Shown: positions 23,901-36,600 of the stretch, piece by piece | How positions within the stretch are numbered: the stretch's first letter is position 1 | Layout: each line of letters starts with the position of its first letter | From: Sternotherus odoratus | Lineage: Eukaryota > Chordata > Testudines > Kinosternidae | Direction: 5' to 3' | Assembly: GCA_032164245.1 (NCBI GenBank) | Contig: JAVMKO010000002.1 | Span: 92,269,340 to 92,333,339, forward strand | Length of the DNA stretch: 64,000 bases | Made by a program: the position numbers and the translations under genes | Notes under the pieces: model-generated | Told to the model about the DNA's origin: nothing | Seen by the model: the letters and a program-made list of their open reading frames with translations, nothing else | Databases searched by the model: none

Positions 23901-26900
23901 CCGTGCCGGACCCCCCCCGCCCACCCAAACAGCTCCGCGAACCCCCCCGCCCGCCCGAGCAGCCCCACGCCGGACCCCCCCGCCCGCCCAAGCAGCCCCG
24001 CGGACTCCCCCGCTTGCCCAAGCAGCCCGGCGCCGGCTCCCCCCCCCCCTCGGGCGGGCGGGGGGTCCGGCAAGGGGCTGTTCAGGCGGGCGGGGGGGTC
24101 CGCGGAGCTGCTCGGGCGGGCGGGGGTCTGGCGCGGGGCTGCTTGGGCGAGCGGGTCAGCTGCCTGGTCAATTTCAATTCCCCAGTATGAAATTGACCAG
24201 GCAGCTGACCCGCTCGCCCAAGCAGCCCCGCGCCGGACCCCCCGCCTGCCCGAGCAGCCCCGCGGACCCCCCCGCCTGCCTGAACAGCCCCGCGCCGGAC
24301 CCCCCCGCCCGCTCGAGGGGGGGGGGGGAGCTGGCGCCGGGCTGCTTGGGCGAGCGGGGGGGTCCGCGGGGCTGCTCGGGCGGGCGGGGGGGTTCGCGAG
24401 GCTGTTCGGGCGGGGGGGTTCCGGCGCGGATCTGCTTGGGCGAGCAGGGGTCCGGCGCGGGGCTGCTTGGGTGGGGTGGGGGTCCGCGGGGCTGCTTGGG
24501 CGGGCGGGGAGGGGGGGGGGTGCGGCCGCGGTCGACTTGCCTCCGTGGGGACAGCCAGGTAAGTTGACCTAAAATACTATGTATCTTAGTGCCTTGCATC
24601 GTGACAGGTTCAAGAATAGCAGCCGTGTTAGTCTATATCCGTAAAGAAAGCAGGGAATACTTGTAGCACCTTAGAGACTAACTAGTTTATTTCAGCATAA
24701 GCTTTCATGGGCTATAGCTCACTTCTTCAGATCCGATGAAGTGAGCTATAGCCCACGTGAGCTTATGCTGAAATAAACTAGTTAGTCTCTAAGCTGCTAC
24801 AAGTATTCCTCGCTTTCTTTGTGTATCTTAGGTTGACCTCCCCCCACCCATAGTGTGTAGCCCAGCACTTAGTGAAGGGGGTGTTTTTATATAAGCAGAA
24901 ATACAATTGCTGAAATGGAAATTGAGGAATCTGGACTAATGGTCTCACAAAACTGGTTTGAGGTTGTTTCAGTGTTTGGCTTAAACACAAAACATTAAAA
25001 GTAGCTAATTCAGGCCCAGAAAGGAACTTCAACCACTGGTTGTGTACATTTTCACTGTGCTGCATGTCCGAGATCCATGATGAAAGCTCTATTGGTTCTG
25101 AGCTCTTTTTTCCATTAATGTTCTTTTGTCCAAGGCTGTGTTTGGTATCGGTGTGTACATAGGATAGGAATGTGGAAGATGTTGGGAGATATGAAAGTGG
25201 ACAATTTTAAGAACCATTTTTAATACAACTTCCATGAATGGACATTCATATATATCTTTTCCACTGTATTTAAAAAAATTTTTTTTTAGACAGACATATG
25301 GTTAATGATTAGTTTAAATCTTCTCCCCTCCCACTTGTGGACACGGGGAGTGTTAAAGAATAGTTCAATGTTGATTTTCTTTATCTCTCACATACATACT
25401 ATTTCTTATCACTAGGCTGTTGAGGCTGGTAATAGGCATTCACACCAAGTCTGAGGAGCTGTGATTCATGTTACCACCACTGTTTTCCCTCTCTGCTACT
25501 CCCATTGGTACTGCAGCTTCTTACTTTATTAAATTATCTTACCTTTACATAGCACTGAAGAGTCATTCCGAAGAGTCTTTCAAAAGTCTCTGAAAACTAC
25601 ATTAAATACAAAAACTGTACACTAATGTAGCATTAGGGACGAGGAAATTAATTGCAGAAAAATGAGGTGATTTGGAAGTTGAAGGGCCTTGTCTTCAAGT
25701 GAAGCCTCCATTTTCTATAGCAGAGTTTTTGAACTCGCAATGAATTGGAGGCACTATTATTCACCCACAACTCATTTTTTTTCTCGTAATTCTCTGCTGG
25801 GTAAATTGGGACCACTGATTTGAAAATCTGGTCTAATATTCCTACAACAACATTAACTTGGCCACACTATATTCAGTGTTTACTTTATACATTTAACAGT
25901 GTAAGCAGTATATTAACATATAGTCATATTCCCTACTACACTGTTAAACTTTAATAGGCTTCCAAGAGATTAGATAATTTGTGGGGTTTTCATTTAAGTG
26001 TAATCTTTTTATGCTTTTTTTCCACTGTGGGCCCTATTTCCTGCTTGCAGACCCATGATATAGGGAAAGAAGTGGGTTAGCAGTTCAGAAAAAAATGACA
26101 CTTGAAAGGATCAGTAATGCAACAAGTAAATGCAAATAGGAGACAGACATAAGACAAAAGGTAAGAAGAAGGGGTGCAACATAGAAGGAAAGTGGTCGAG
26201 TTGAGGATTAGGTATGTCTCGATGATGATATTTTTCTATCTGTTTAGCCAGGCATGGTCACACATACATATATAATATTTGCAAACACTTAAACACATAG
26301 AGACTATCCTCAGTTGCTCTATAACAATACCTTTGTTAGCTAATTTCTTATAGGCATCACAAAAGATGTGGGACTTCCAGGGCATTTTGGGTGAGGAGAT
26401 GGTGGTGGTTTTGCTGATCAGCTCAGGAAAGACATTCCATTCCATTCTGAATACTCTCCTTGGGAGTGTTTGGTTGCACATGTCAAGATGTAATATTTAA
26501 ACCAAACAGAGCTGTAACTGGTACACAAGGGTTGATTTGCATCCTTGTTCTTTACATACTGAGCGAGCTTTTTCTAGTCAGCTGTGGAAACAGTATTATT
26601 ATTATTCAGAAGGTGATATTTTTGCTAGCTGTCACTGTTTTCTTCAGAAGTGTCTGTTAAAAGATGACAATAATTGGTATCTTTTTTTGTATTTTTTAAA
26701 TGTCATTTTTATGGCAATCAATGTAAACAAAAAGAGGAACAATTACATGGGAAACTTTTTTTTTCTTAGCCATAGAAATTTTTTAAGGATTGGGATTCTT
26801 ACTTTAGAAGGGGGACTAATGAAGGGGACCAGATGAAAGTACAGTATATAAAATAATGAATGTTATAGAGAAGGTAGACCAGGAACTTCTGTTCTTCCTG

Positions 26901-29900
26901 TCTCATCACACAAGAACATCGGGATATTTAATGCAATTGAAAGGTTGTAAATTCAGTCATGGCAAAAGGCAGTACTTTTTCCATACAACACTCCATTAGA
27001 CTGTGGAACTCACTTCCAGTAGTGTGTTTTCTTGTTTTTCTTATGATTTTGATGACTAAGTTTGAAACCAGAAAAGAGTGTAGATTTTTTTCTTTGCCTA
27101 AACAACAACAACAAAACTTTTGTGTAAGCTTCTACAAATAATTTAAGACAAGCTTTTTCAAAAGCAACTTGTAATTCTGAAATGGGCAACTTGAGACACA
27201 AAAAAGAGGCCTAGCTTTCAGAAAGAGCTGAGCACCTGCCAGTGAAAGTCAAGTTATTTTTAGGTGTATTGGGTTAGGCACCCAAAAGTGGAGGTACCCT
27301 AGTCACTTCTGAAATTCTTTTCTTCTGCTTTTTTCTTTTAATCCCATTTTTGTCCTATTTTTTTGGTAGAATGATGGATTGTAAATGTGTTTATAGTTAT
27401 TAACTGACTTTAGCTCAGGAATCTTAGATGGGCCAAGATTTAGAGTAAACTGCTATAAAGTCTGTGTATGCCCAAAAAAGAAATGTATGCTGCTGCCAAT
27501 GTCAGATCATGAGCAGAAATAGGAAAAAAAAAACCACAACAGGATATTGCAGATGTTCACATCTTTAGTGGTTTGTTTTTCTGCTATGGTACTAAAGGAG
27601 TTAAAAACATAGTTAAACTCTGGTACATAAGTACGGTAAACTCTGGTGCATGAGTAAAATATAAACAAAGATATATCATTTTAAGTGCAGTAGCTAGATA
27701 ATTTTATCCTTCAGCCAGAGGACAACAGGAAAGGGTAATGTTTTAAGACCCTGGATGCTGTGTCCAGCACTTTTGTAGGCATTTGCTTGACATTGGCAGT
27801 TATGACTGACATCTGATGCTGACTAATTCTGCACAGTCACCATCACAATGGAAGCATGAAACAAAGCTACTGCTGCTAGGATATGTAAGAGGCCCTTCAG
27901 AAGAGGGTTAAACTGTTGAGAGAAGCTTGCACTCAGGTCTTGGAAAAAATAACTTCCAATGGTGAGCAGGCAGCTTTCTTTAGTGAGGGTCTGTACCAAT
28001 TTTAGGGATAATTTAAGCTTTTGTTATTAAAGTTACTAACCCTTATGTTTGCAAAGATAGCCTTCCAAATGTTAACTGATGTAGGGTGTTATGTTTTTGG
28101 AGTTTGCATGCCAGACAGCTCACATGCCTCTGCTCTTACCTTTGCCATGTGCAGCAGAGGAAAATTAATGTCTGATATTAGTTTTACTGCTGCTTTTCAG
28201 CATTTTGAAGGCCTCATTGAAACTGCCAAGATTCATCTTACGAAGTGAGTCTTCGCCCATGAAAGCTTATGTTCCAAAACATCTGTTAGTCTATAACAGG
28301 GGTCTCAAACATGCGGCCCGGGGGCCACATGCGGCCCGCAAAGCCCTTCCCTGCGGCCCGCCAAGCTTCCTGGCGCCCCCCCCCGGTTCCCCCCATAGCA
28401 GTTTGCAGGACGGAGGGGCCAGAAGTGGACTTCCTAGATTGCTCTTGCTTTGTTTGCCAAACAGCTGTTGGTGGTGCCTAGTGCTTTCCAGGAGGGAATG
28501 GGGAGCTGCGTGCTCAGAGGAGGAGGTGGGGCAGGGGTGGGACCTCTTGGAAGGGGTGGAGTGGGGGCGGAGCCGGGGCAGCAAGGGCGGGGTGTGTGTC
28601 AGTGGTGCGGCCCTCGGGCCAGTGCACTAGTCCTCATGGAAGGGGTGGAGTGGGGGCACAGCCGGGGCAGCGAGGGGGTGTGTGTGTGTCAGTGGTGCGG
28701 CCCTCGAGCCAGTGCACTAGTCCTCATGCGGCCCTCGTGGTCATTTGAGTTTGAGACCCCTGGTCTATAAGGTGCTAAAAGACTCTTTGTTGCTTCTGCA
28801 GATCCAGACTAACATGGCTAACCCTCTGATACTGGACAAGATTCACTTGTTTCCCATTGCTACTTTGGGAAGGTTCTAATCAGCAGCAAAGATGTGTACT
28901 AGAATTATGATGGTGGAACAGAATCATAAAACCTCAGCAGAATTACCAATACCCTTTCCCTTTCTTACACCTGTGGCTGGATGGTGGCAGGGTTCCTTAC
29001 TAGAATGTTATCTCTGGCCCTCACTGGAGACTTCTCCATACCCTTGTGTCCATATCTGCTCCTAGCTAGACGCTTTCTCTCTGAGGCTAGAAAGGTGTTT
29101 GGTAAAATTTTAATCCCCATTTTCAAAAATGTTCTTGTTTGTGGAATATTTCTGAATCAGCCTTTAAAATTCAATTATAAACCATTGTTTAAGAGAGTTC
29201 TCCTCCTCTGCTTCTTCCATAAACTGTTGGATTGTGTCTTTGGGGGAGTAAGTCTATTGAAACGGCGAGGAGAACAGGAAGTATAGAGGTTTACCAAAGC
29301 CTTCTCATTGCAGAAGCAGGAAGTTGATCATGTAGACTACACCCACCAGATCAGAACATTTTAAATACATGACAAAGATATCTTGAATAAGATTTTTAGA
29401 AGTAACTAGTGATTTTGGTTCCTCAATTTTTGGGTGCCCTTTTAGGTACCTAAAATGGGCCTGCTTTTTAGAAAACTCAAAGTACCTGCCTCTGAAAAAT
29501 CAGGCCCCTTTAAGGTATCTCAGTTTGAGTACCTCAGAATTGAGGCACCCCAGATCACCCGTCATTTCTGAAAATCTTTGCTCTTGCACTTTAGTTGAAG
29601 CAATATGCTACAGAATGTGGCTGCTTCTCTTGTTTCTGTTAATGCTGTTCATACACATGCAGTGTGTTATAATTTTCCTTGAGTGTAGCTGTCTTGAGCT
29701 CTTTAAAATGTATTCTAAGCAGCTAACTCTTGCAATGTTCTCCCTGATGTTTTAAGTAATTAAAAGCCATCCTTTTTCTGATTGATGTACTGTGGCCAAG
29801 GTTTGAAAACAACAAGAGCCAAAGTTAGATTCACAAATCCATCTTTACTAACCTTAACACATCTCAGAGATTTATTTTTCATCAAATAGCTTTCTTTCCA

Positions 29901-32900
29901 GAATGGTGTGCATAAATTTTACACAGTGACAACAGCTTCATCATTTTAAAAACACAGTTTAGAGCAGGGGTGGGCAAACTTTTTGGCCCGAGAGCCACAT
30001 CTGGGTATGGAAATTATATGGTGGGCTATGAATGCAATGACTGAAATTGGGGTTGGAGTGCGGGAGTGAGGTGAGGGCTCTGGCTGGGCATGCGGGCTCC
30101 AGGGGGCACCAGAAATGAGGAGTTTATAGTATGGGAGGCACCCCCTGGCTGAGGCCAGTGGGGCTGAGGGCTCTGGGGTGGGGCTGAGGATGAGAGGTTT
30201 GGGGTGTAGGATGGTGCCCCAGTCTGGGACCAAGGGTTTTGGAGGGTGGAATCAAAGCTGGGGCAGAGGGTTGAGGTGCAGGGGGTGTTTCAGGGATGCA
30301 GGTTCCAGGCGGCGCTTACCTCAAGCGGCTCCTGGAAGCAGTAGCTCCTAGGTGGAGGTGGGGCCAGGTAGCTCTGCTGCACATCCCCTGCAGCTCCCAT
30401 TGGCCACGGTTCCTGGCCAATAGGAGCTGCACGGGCGGCCCTTGGAGTGGGGGCAGCGTGCAGAGCGGAGCCCCTTGGCTGCGCCTCAACATGGGAGCCA
30501 GTATGGGGACAGGCCACAGCTTCCAGGAGCCGTGCGGAGCGGCCCCCGACCATGCTCCCCGCTGGAGCTGGAGCAGGGCAAGCCCCAGATCCTGTTCCCC
30601 AGCGGGAGCTCAAGGACCGGATTAAAATGGCTGGTTGGCCGGATGTAGTCTGTGAGCCATAGTTTGCCCACCCCTGATTTAGAGCAACCTCTTGAATACC
30701 CTTCTTTCCCTGATCTCTCTGCTGTGTGCACACATTTGCTGTTGTTTGCAGGGAGGTTGAGTGTTGCTATGTTGGGTGTTGGTGGTTTTTTTTTTTTTTT
30801 TTTTAAAGAGCATTAAAGTATTTGTTATAGAAAGAAAAATTCAAATAGAATTACATTGACTTTGAAAATGGATGCAATACAGGAAAATGGGAGACAAACT
30901 TTAGACTTATCAACTTTGGCCCCAGCTAAAGAATGTACTTTATGGTTAAACTTTTTAAATGCGAATAATCTCATTGAAATCAAGAAGACCACACACATGC
31001 TTAAGGTTAGGCACATTTCAGAACTGGGGCCTAATATTACTTTAAAGATCATGCAGTCCTTACCTGTAACTCCCATTGATGCCTGGGGAATTTAATTTGC
31101 CAGATGGGAGGGGCAAATACATGTTCATTTCTGAAAGAAAATTGAAGTGTATGCTGTATTCTTGTCTGAGTGGCATAGTTCGATATTACAAGGAAATATT
31201 TGACTTGCCGTACTCCAACTTGCTGTCTGAAATAAACCCTTAATACTGAACAAACATTGCAGATCTCTTTTGCATTATCATTCTAGTGCATTGTTACTTA
31301 TAACGGTTTACAAAAGAATCTTGAGACAATAAAAGCCATAGAGGGTGAAAATCCTCTGGAGGCTGTAGTTAGATAAATATCCCCCCAAGGACTTGTGTGG
31401 CTGGCAGAAGTTCTAGGTTCTAGGACAGGAGTGGCCAGTCTGAGCCTGAGAAGGAGCCAGAATTTACCAGTGTACATTGCCAAAGAGCCACAGTAATATG
31501 TCAGCAGCTCCCCATCAGCTCCCCTGCCCTGCTCTCAGTGCCTCTCGCCCACCAGCAGCCAGACAGATCAGCTGTTTTGTGGCATGCAGGAGGCTCAGAG
31601 AGGGAGGAGCAAGGGCCTAGCAGGCTCGGAGGGGAGGGAGCAAGAAGGGGTGGAGTTAGGACAGGGCCTGTGACAGAGGTAGGGGTTGAGCAGTGAGCTC
31701 CAGCCCCGGAGTTGCTGCCTATACAAAGAGCCAGATTATTAACTTCTGAAGAGCCGCATGGGGCTCCGGAGTCACAGGTTGGCCACCCCTGTTCTAGGAG
31801 TTAAAGAAGCTTCGGTTTGTGTGTCTTGTGTCAAGTCCTTACCTGACAAAACCTGTCCAAGATATCTAGCTAGTGGTTGGCTGCCCTTTTCCTTCTTATT
31901 ACCGAGGGCATGTCTACAATACAGCCCTAAGTCAACCTATATTCGGTCAACTTACAGCCACCATGTTAATTACTGCAATGGCTGATGTGCACACTACCCT
32001 TCTTCTGTTGGTGGTGTGCGTCCTCACCAGGAGCGCTTCTTCCGACTCAAGAGGGGCAGTGTGGGGGGCTGAGAGCCAGGACTCCCTGCCGGGAGTTCAG
32101 CTGCCCTGTCCATCCAGCTTTCGCCTCCTTACTCCCAGCTGGGACTGTGGGGCATCTGCCCACTGGCTTCTTGCCTCCTTTAGTGGGGAGCCTCCAGGCA
32201 ACAGCCCAGCTGTGAGTCAGGAGCCTGGGAGCAGCCAGGCTCTAGCTGCCTGACTTCCTTGTCAACCTCCAGCATGGTAGTCATGATGGAGGAACAAGGT
32301 TAAGTAAACACTTTTGAGGATTCCTATGAAGATGAAAGTCCTTTGCTTTGTTGGAGACCTTATCAGGTGTGAACAGAGCACTCGGGCACTGTATTTACCA
32401 TCCAGGTATTCACTTATAGGAAATTACAGAGAGTCCTGTGGCACCTTAAAGACTAACTAAAGTATTGAAACATAAGCTTTTGTGGGCTAATACCCACATT
32501 CATGTTGCGTGCATCCCACGAAGTGGGTATTAACCCACGAAAGCTTATGCTTCAATACTTTAGTTAGTCTTTAAGGTACCACAGGACTCTTTGTAACTTC
32601 TGCAATTCCAGACTAACACGGCTACCTCTCTGATTCTTGACTTATAGGAAATGGCCATTGTGATAAACTCAGGACAGACAGCTACAAGGGGGAGGTAGAA
32701 AACAGTCCCAGAAGGTTAAAAGTCCTCCTCTCTATCAACTGAGGAGGGGTAACTACAGCTGAGAAGGGGTTACCAGAGAATCAGTTAGGATCAGCTGAGA
32801 GGGAGTTACCAAGGGTTGATTAGGATCAGCTGATTCCAATTAAGAGCTGCCTGAACCTTTTTTAAACCCTCCCCTACTGGGAGAAGAGGGGAAAGAGAGA

Positions 32901-33649
32901 GAGAGGAGTCAAGCACTAGTACCTAGGAACAGCAAGCCTCACCAAGAGGGGAGGCTGCGTTCCCTGCCATAAGGGAAGAAAACCAAGTCCAAAAGATTGG
33001 CTGAGAGAAGGAACGGGCTGTCCCTGTGCATCCTAGAAGGACCGTTTTACCCAAGTCCATCTCACCGAGGCTAAAAACAGCTGAGGCTGGTGAGACTGAG
33101 ATTGTACCTTGCGACATCAAGTAAATCTGTTTAATTTTATAACAAGTCAGGCAGGCTCTGTGTAATATAAGGGTATGTCTACATTGGCAAGTTTCTGAAC
33201 CACAAGTTATACCACTTTTATTAAAATGCTGGAATTAAACCGCTGTTGTGTGTCCACACTGGGCTCCTTGTGATGCTTGAGCATATCCACATTAGCAGCT
33301 CTTGTAATGACAAAGCTACCACAATGCATTGCTCTCTATCCCACTGTGCAATTGGTGGTAGAGTGCTTTGGGAAGGGTTTTCAATGCCTCATGGGGCAGG
33401 CACAGTGGCACATGATGCAGGTTTCCAAATCCAATTGTTCCATGGGCATCCTACTGCATTGCAAGTTGCTTTTCAACTGAAGGGGGTGGGTGCGTGGGGG
33501 ATGCACGACAGACAGTGTGTTTTGAGGGACAGAGTTTTCAGCATGCTGTCTCCTACGTTCAGACAGTGGCAGGAAACAACTAGCCTTGGGGGTGGGGGAA
33601 TTCCCTGACCTCAGCCTCCTCCTCCTTCCCTTGGCTCTCTGCACAGCAA

Positions 33650-33681
<32 letters not shown>

Positions 33682-36600
33682 CTGCCTCTGTTCAACAGCA
33701 CAAGCATTTCGCATTAATAGTTTGCTTTGTGTCTCAGAGCAGATCAGCACAGCACTCAGTGGCTGTAGGAAATGGTGCTTTGAAAGGGGAAGAGGCACAT
33801 GTCTCTAGGGCAGCTGAGCTCAAAACAATTAGCAGAGTGGTCACTTGATGCATTATGGGACAGCTGTGGAGTCCAGTTACAGTGCAGAAAGCAATCAAGT
33901 GTCTACACTGGCAGTAGAGCACTGGAGCTTCTGTGCAAATAGCCTTACATAGAGATGGTTTGTCTTTTTTGCAACGCAGCAACTGAGGAGTTTCTGTGCA
34001 CAAAGTGGGTGGCAGTGTGTATACATCTACAGTTTGAGTGCAGAAAGCTGCTTTACTGCGCAGAAACTTGCCAATGTAGAGAAGCCCTACATGGAAAAGA
34101 ACAAGGTGGCACTGTCTCTCCAGCACACTGGATTCGCTGGGGCTCCGTGGGATTTTGGGGAAGACTCAAGATGGGGCAAGGCCGGATTGACTGTTCTTCA
34201 TGTTACTGTCTCTTGCAGAGCCCCTAGATTTCCACCAGTTAGAAGTTAGAGCTTGGAACAAGTCTCTGCATTGCTACTGAGTAGGAGGGGGTCCCAGGCT
34301 GCCTTGGCAGCGGGGTTTGGAGGTAGGAAGGGGGGGGGGGGGTTAGCAGAGCACTGCACATTGACTGCTGTCTTGCTGTCTTGCTTCTGAATCCCGAGGA
34401 TCCCCATAACTGGGAGGCACTGTCACACCACCCAAGCTATGTGCTCTTTTACCTAAAGAGATTATTTACAGGATATATACCACAAAGTAAACCTCCCAAC
34501 ATTTCTTTTGATTGCTTCCTGGTAGTAGTATTTTAATCCTTGTAAATTAGGAGGCATGGGACAGGCTGTACTCATGAGTAAGTACATAGATAAGAATGCT
34601 GACTCTCAGAAGTATGTTGGTTACTATGATATACAGTAAAACCTCAATATAACGGACTAATTCGGGTGAGGGGGTGTCCGTTAAAGCCGAAAGTCCGTTA
34701 TTTAATATTTTTTTAAAATTATTAAATAACAGGACTTTCGGCTTTAACGGACACCCCCTCGCCCGAATTAGTCCGTTATATCGAGGTTTTACTTGGCAGC
34801 CGTGAGCCGTGAGTAAGCCCGCCCGGTGGCAGCCAGCAGCCCGCCCGCCCGGGTCCCCGGCTGCTGGGACCCGGGCGGGAGCCGTCAACCCGCCCGCCCA
34901 GGTCTCGGCTGCTGGGACCCGGGCTGCAGCGAGCAGCCTGCCCACCTGCCCGTGTCCCTGGCTGCTGGGACCTGGGCGGGCGGGCTGACAGCTCCCGCCC
35001 GGGTCCCAGCAGCTGGGACCCGGGCGGGCGGGTTGAGGGCTCCCGCCCGGGTCCCAGCAGCCGGGGACCCGGGCGGGCGGGCAGGCTGCTAGCTGCAGCC
35101 CGGGTCCCAGCAGCGGGCGGGCGGGCTGCTAGCTGCCGCTCGGGTCCCAGCAGCCGAGACCTGGGCGGGCGGGCTGCTAGCTGCCGCTCGGGTCCCAGCA
35201 GCCGAGACCTGGGCGGGCGGGCTGCTAGCTGCCGCTCGGGTCCCAGCAGCCGAGACCTGGGCGGGCGGGCTGCTAGCTGCCGCTCGGGTCCCAGCAGCCG
35301 AGACCTGGGCGGGCGGGCTGCTAGCTGCCGCTTGGGTCACAGCAGCCGAGACCTGGGCAGGCGGGCGGGCTGACAGCCCCCAGCAGCGGGGACCCGGGCG
35401 GGCGGGTTGACGGCTTCTGCCTGGGTCCCAGCAGCTGGGGGCTGTCAGCCCGCCCGCCCGGGTTCCCGCTGCTGGGCAGCCCCCGAAAAAACGGATTTTG
35501 GAGGCATCGGACTTGCTCATAAATTTTGTCCGTTGCATCCGAAGTCCGTTAAATCGGGGTCCGTTAAATCGGGGTTTTACTGTACTTCTAAATCTTTGGC
35601 TCAGATTTGGATTTCTGTAGCGCAACATGGACAATTTGGTTACTTCGAGTTATTTAGGGAAAGGCTATCTCGACAGGTATTGTAATTCCATTAATGCAAC
35701 TCAGATGCATTTCTAGTGATGAAAGGGCTTTCATGACCTAACTAAACTATGTTGTATAATGAAATGTTGTATAACAAGTGTTTTATTGGTTTGGGTTGCT
35801 AGGCGTGGCTGCTTATGAATTGTAAGTTAGCAAGGTGGGGAAGTCAGTACCAAGAGGGTGGGATGAAAGCTTCTCCTTTTCTGGAAAGGGCTGCCACTGG
35901 TGCAGTCTTTGAGCCATTTCTAAGTAGTCACGTCCTCGTGAGTTGTCACTTTTCCTTTTCACAATTCCAAAACCATTTCACTTCATTTTACACATCATTA
36001 TGTAAGCAGGGTAAGTCTGGTCATCAGTACTTTCAAGGGAGATCTAAAGAGAAAAGCCAGTGAAGGTAGCACACTTCCCTCTGAGTCAGCATGGAACCAA
36101 TATTCCAGCACTATGGTTAGGGAGGCAGGAGATGATCAGGTGATTTGTGAAATCAAGGTCTCAATCGCTTGAGGTCATTAGCAAACCTAGAGCACTTTTT
36201 GCAAAAGTAATGGTGTTCGTCCTGTTTTCCTGGCACAGTTCCAGTTTGGAGAATTTTATTTCACTTATGCTTTTCCTTCAGGTATTCATTACTTTCTGTC
36301 CTGTGTTGTGGATTGGATTGTAGTATTGCTCTTAAACTTCTGCCACAAGGGGTGGCAGCATTTCAGAGACGCGTGGAGGAGTTGTTGTTTTTTATTTTAT
36401 TCATAAAGCACTTTTCAAGATGAAAGTTTCTATTATTAGTATAAAATGGTGGTATTACAGTCTGGGCTACTAAAGTGCTTCATAGCAAGATACTTTAAGA
36501 TATTAGATTAGAAAACCCCTGAATTACTGAAGTTTTCTAAGTACTCCTGCTATCTCAGAATTCCTTTGTATCTATCATAGTAAGTTACTAGTAATATCCA

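Larger units (their letters stand above)
23615..24883. mobile_element. Nonautonomous Harbinger relative with GC-rich inverted array
   Basis: The left end GGGCATGTCTTCACTAGGAC is preceded by TAT and shares more than 100 bases of layout with the left end of the 6.2-kb Harbinger. The right end is degenerate (TTAGTGAAGGGGG). It has no genes. It is interrupted by a snap-back SINE at 24590-24821. Confidence 0.65.

Noticed and set aside
23698..24599. Proline/arginine-rich frames of up to 258 codons
   Set aside because: They come from the GC-rich inverted array in the Harbinger relative.
34547..35634. Frames of 132-181 codons near the Tigger-type element
   Set aside because: They translate the 48-bp GC-rich repeat and the element ends.
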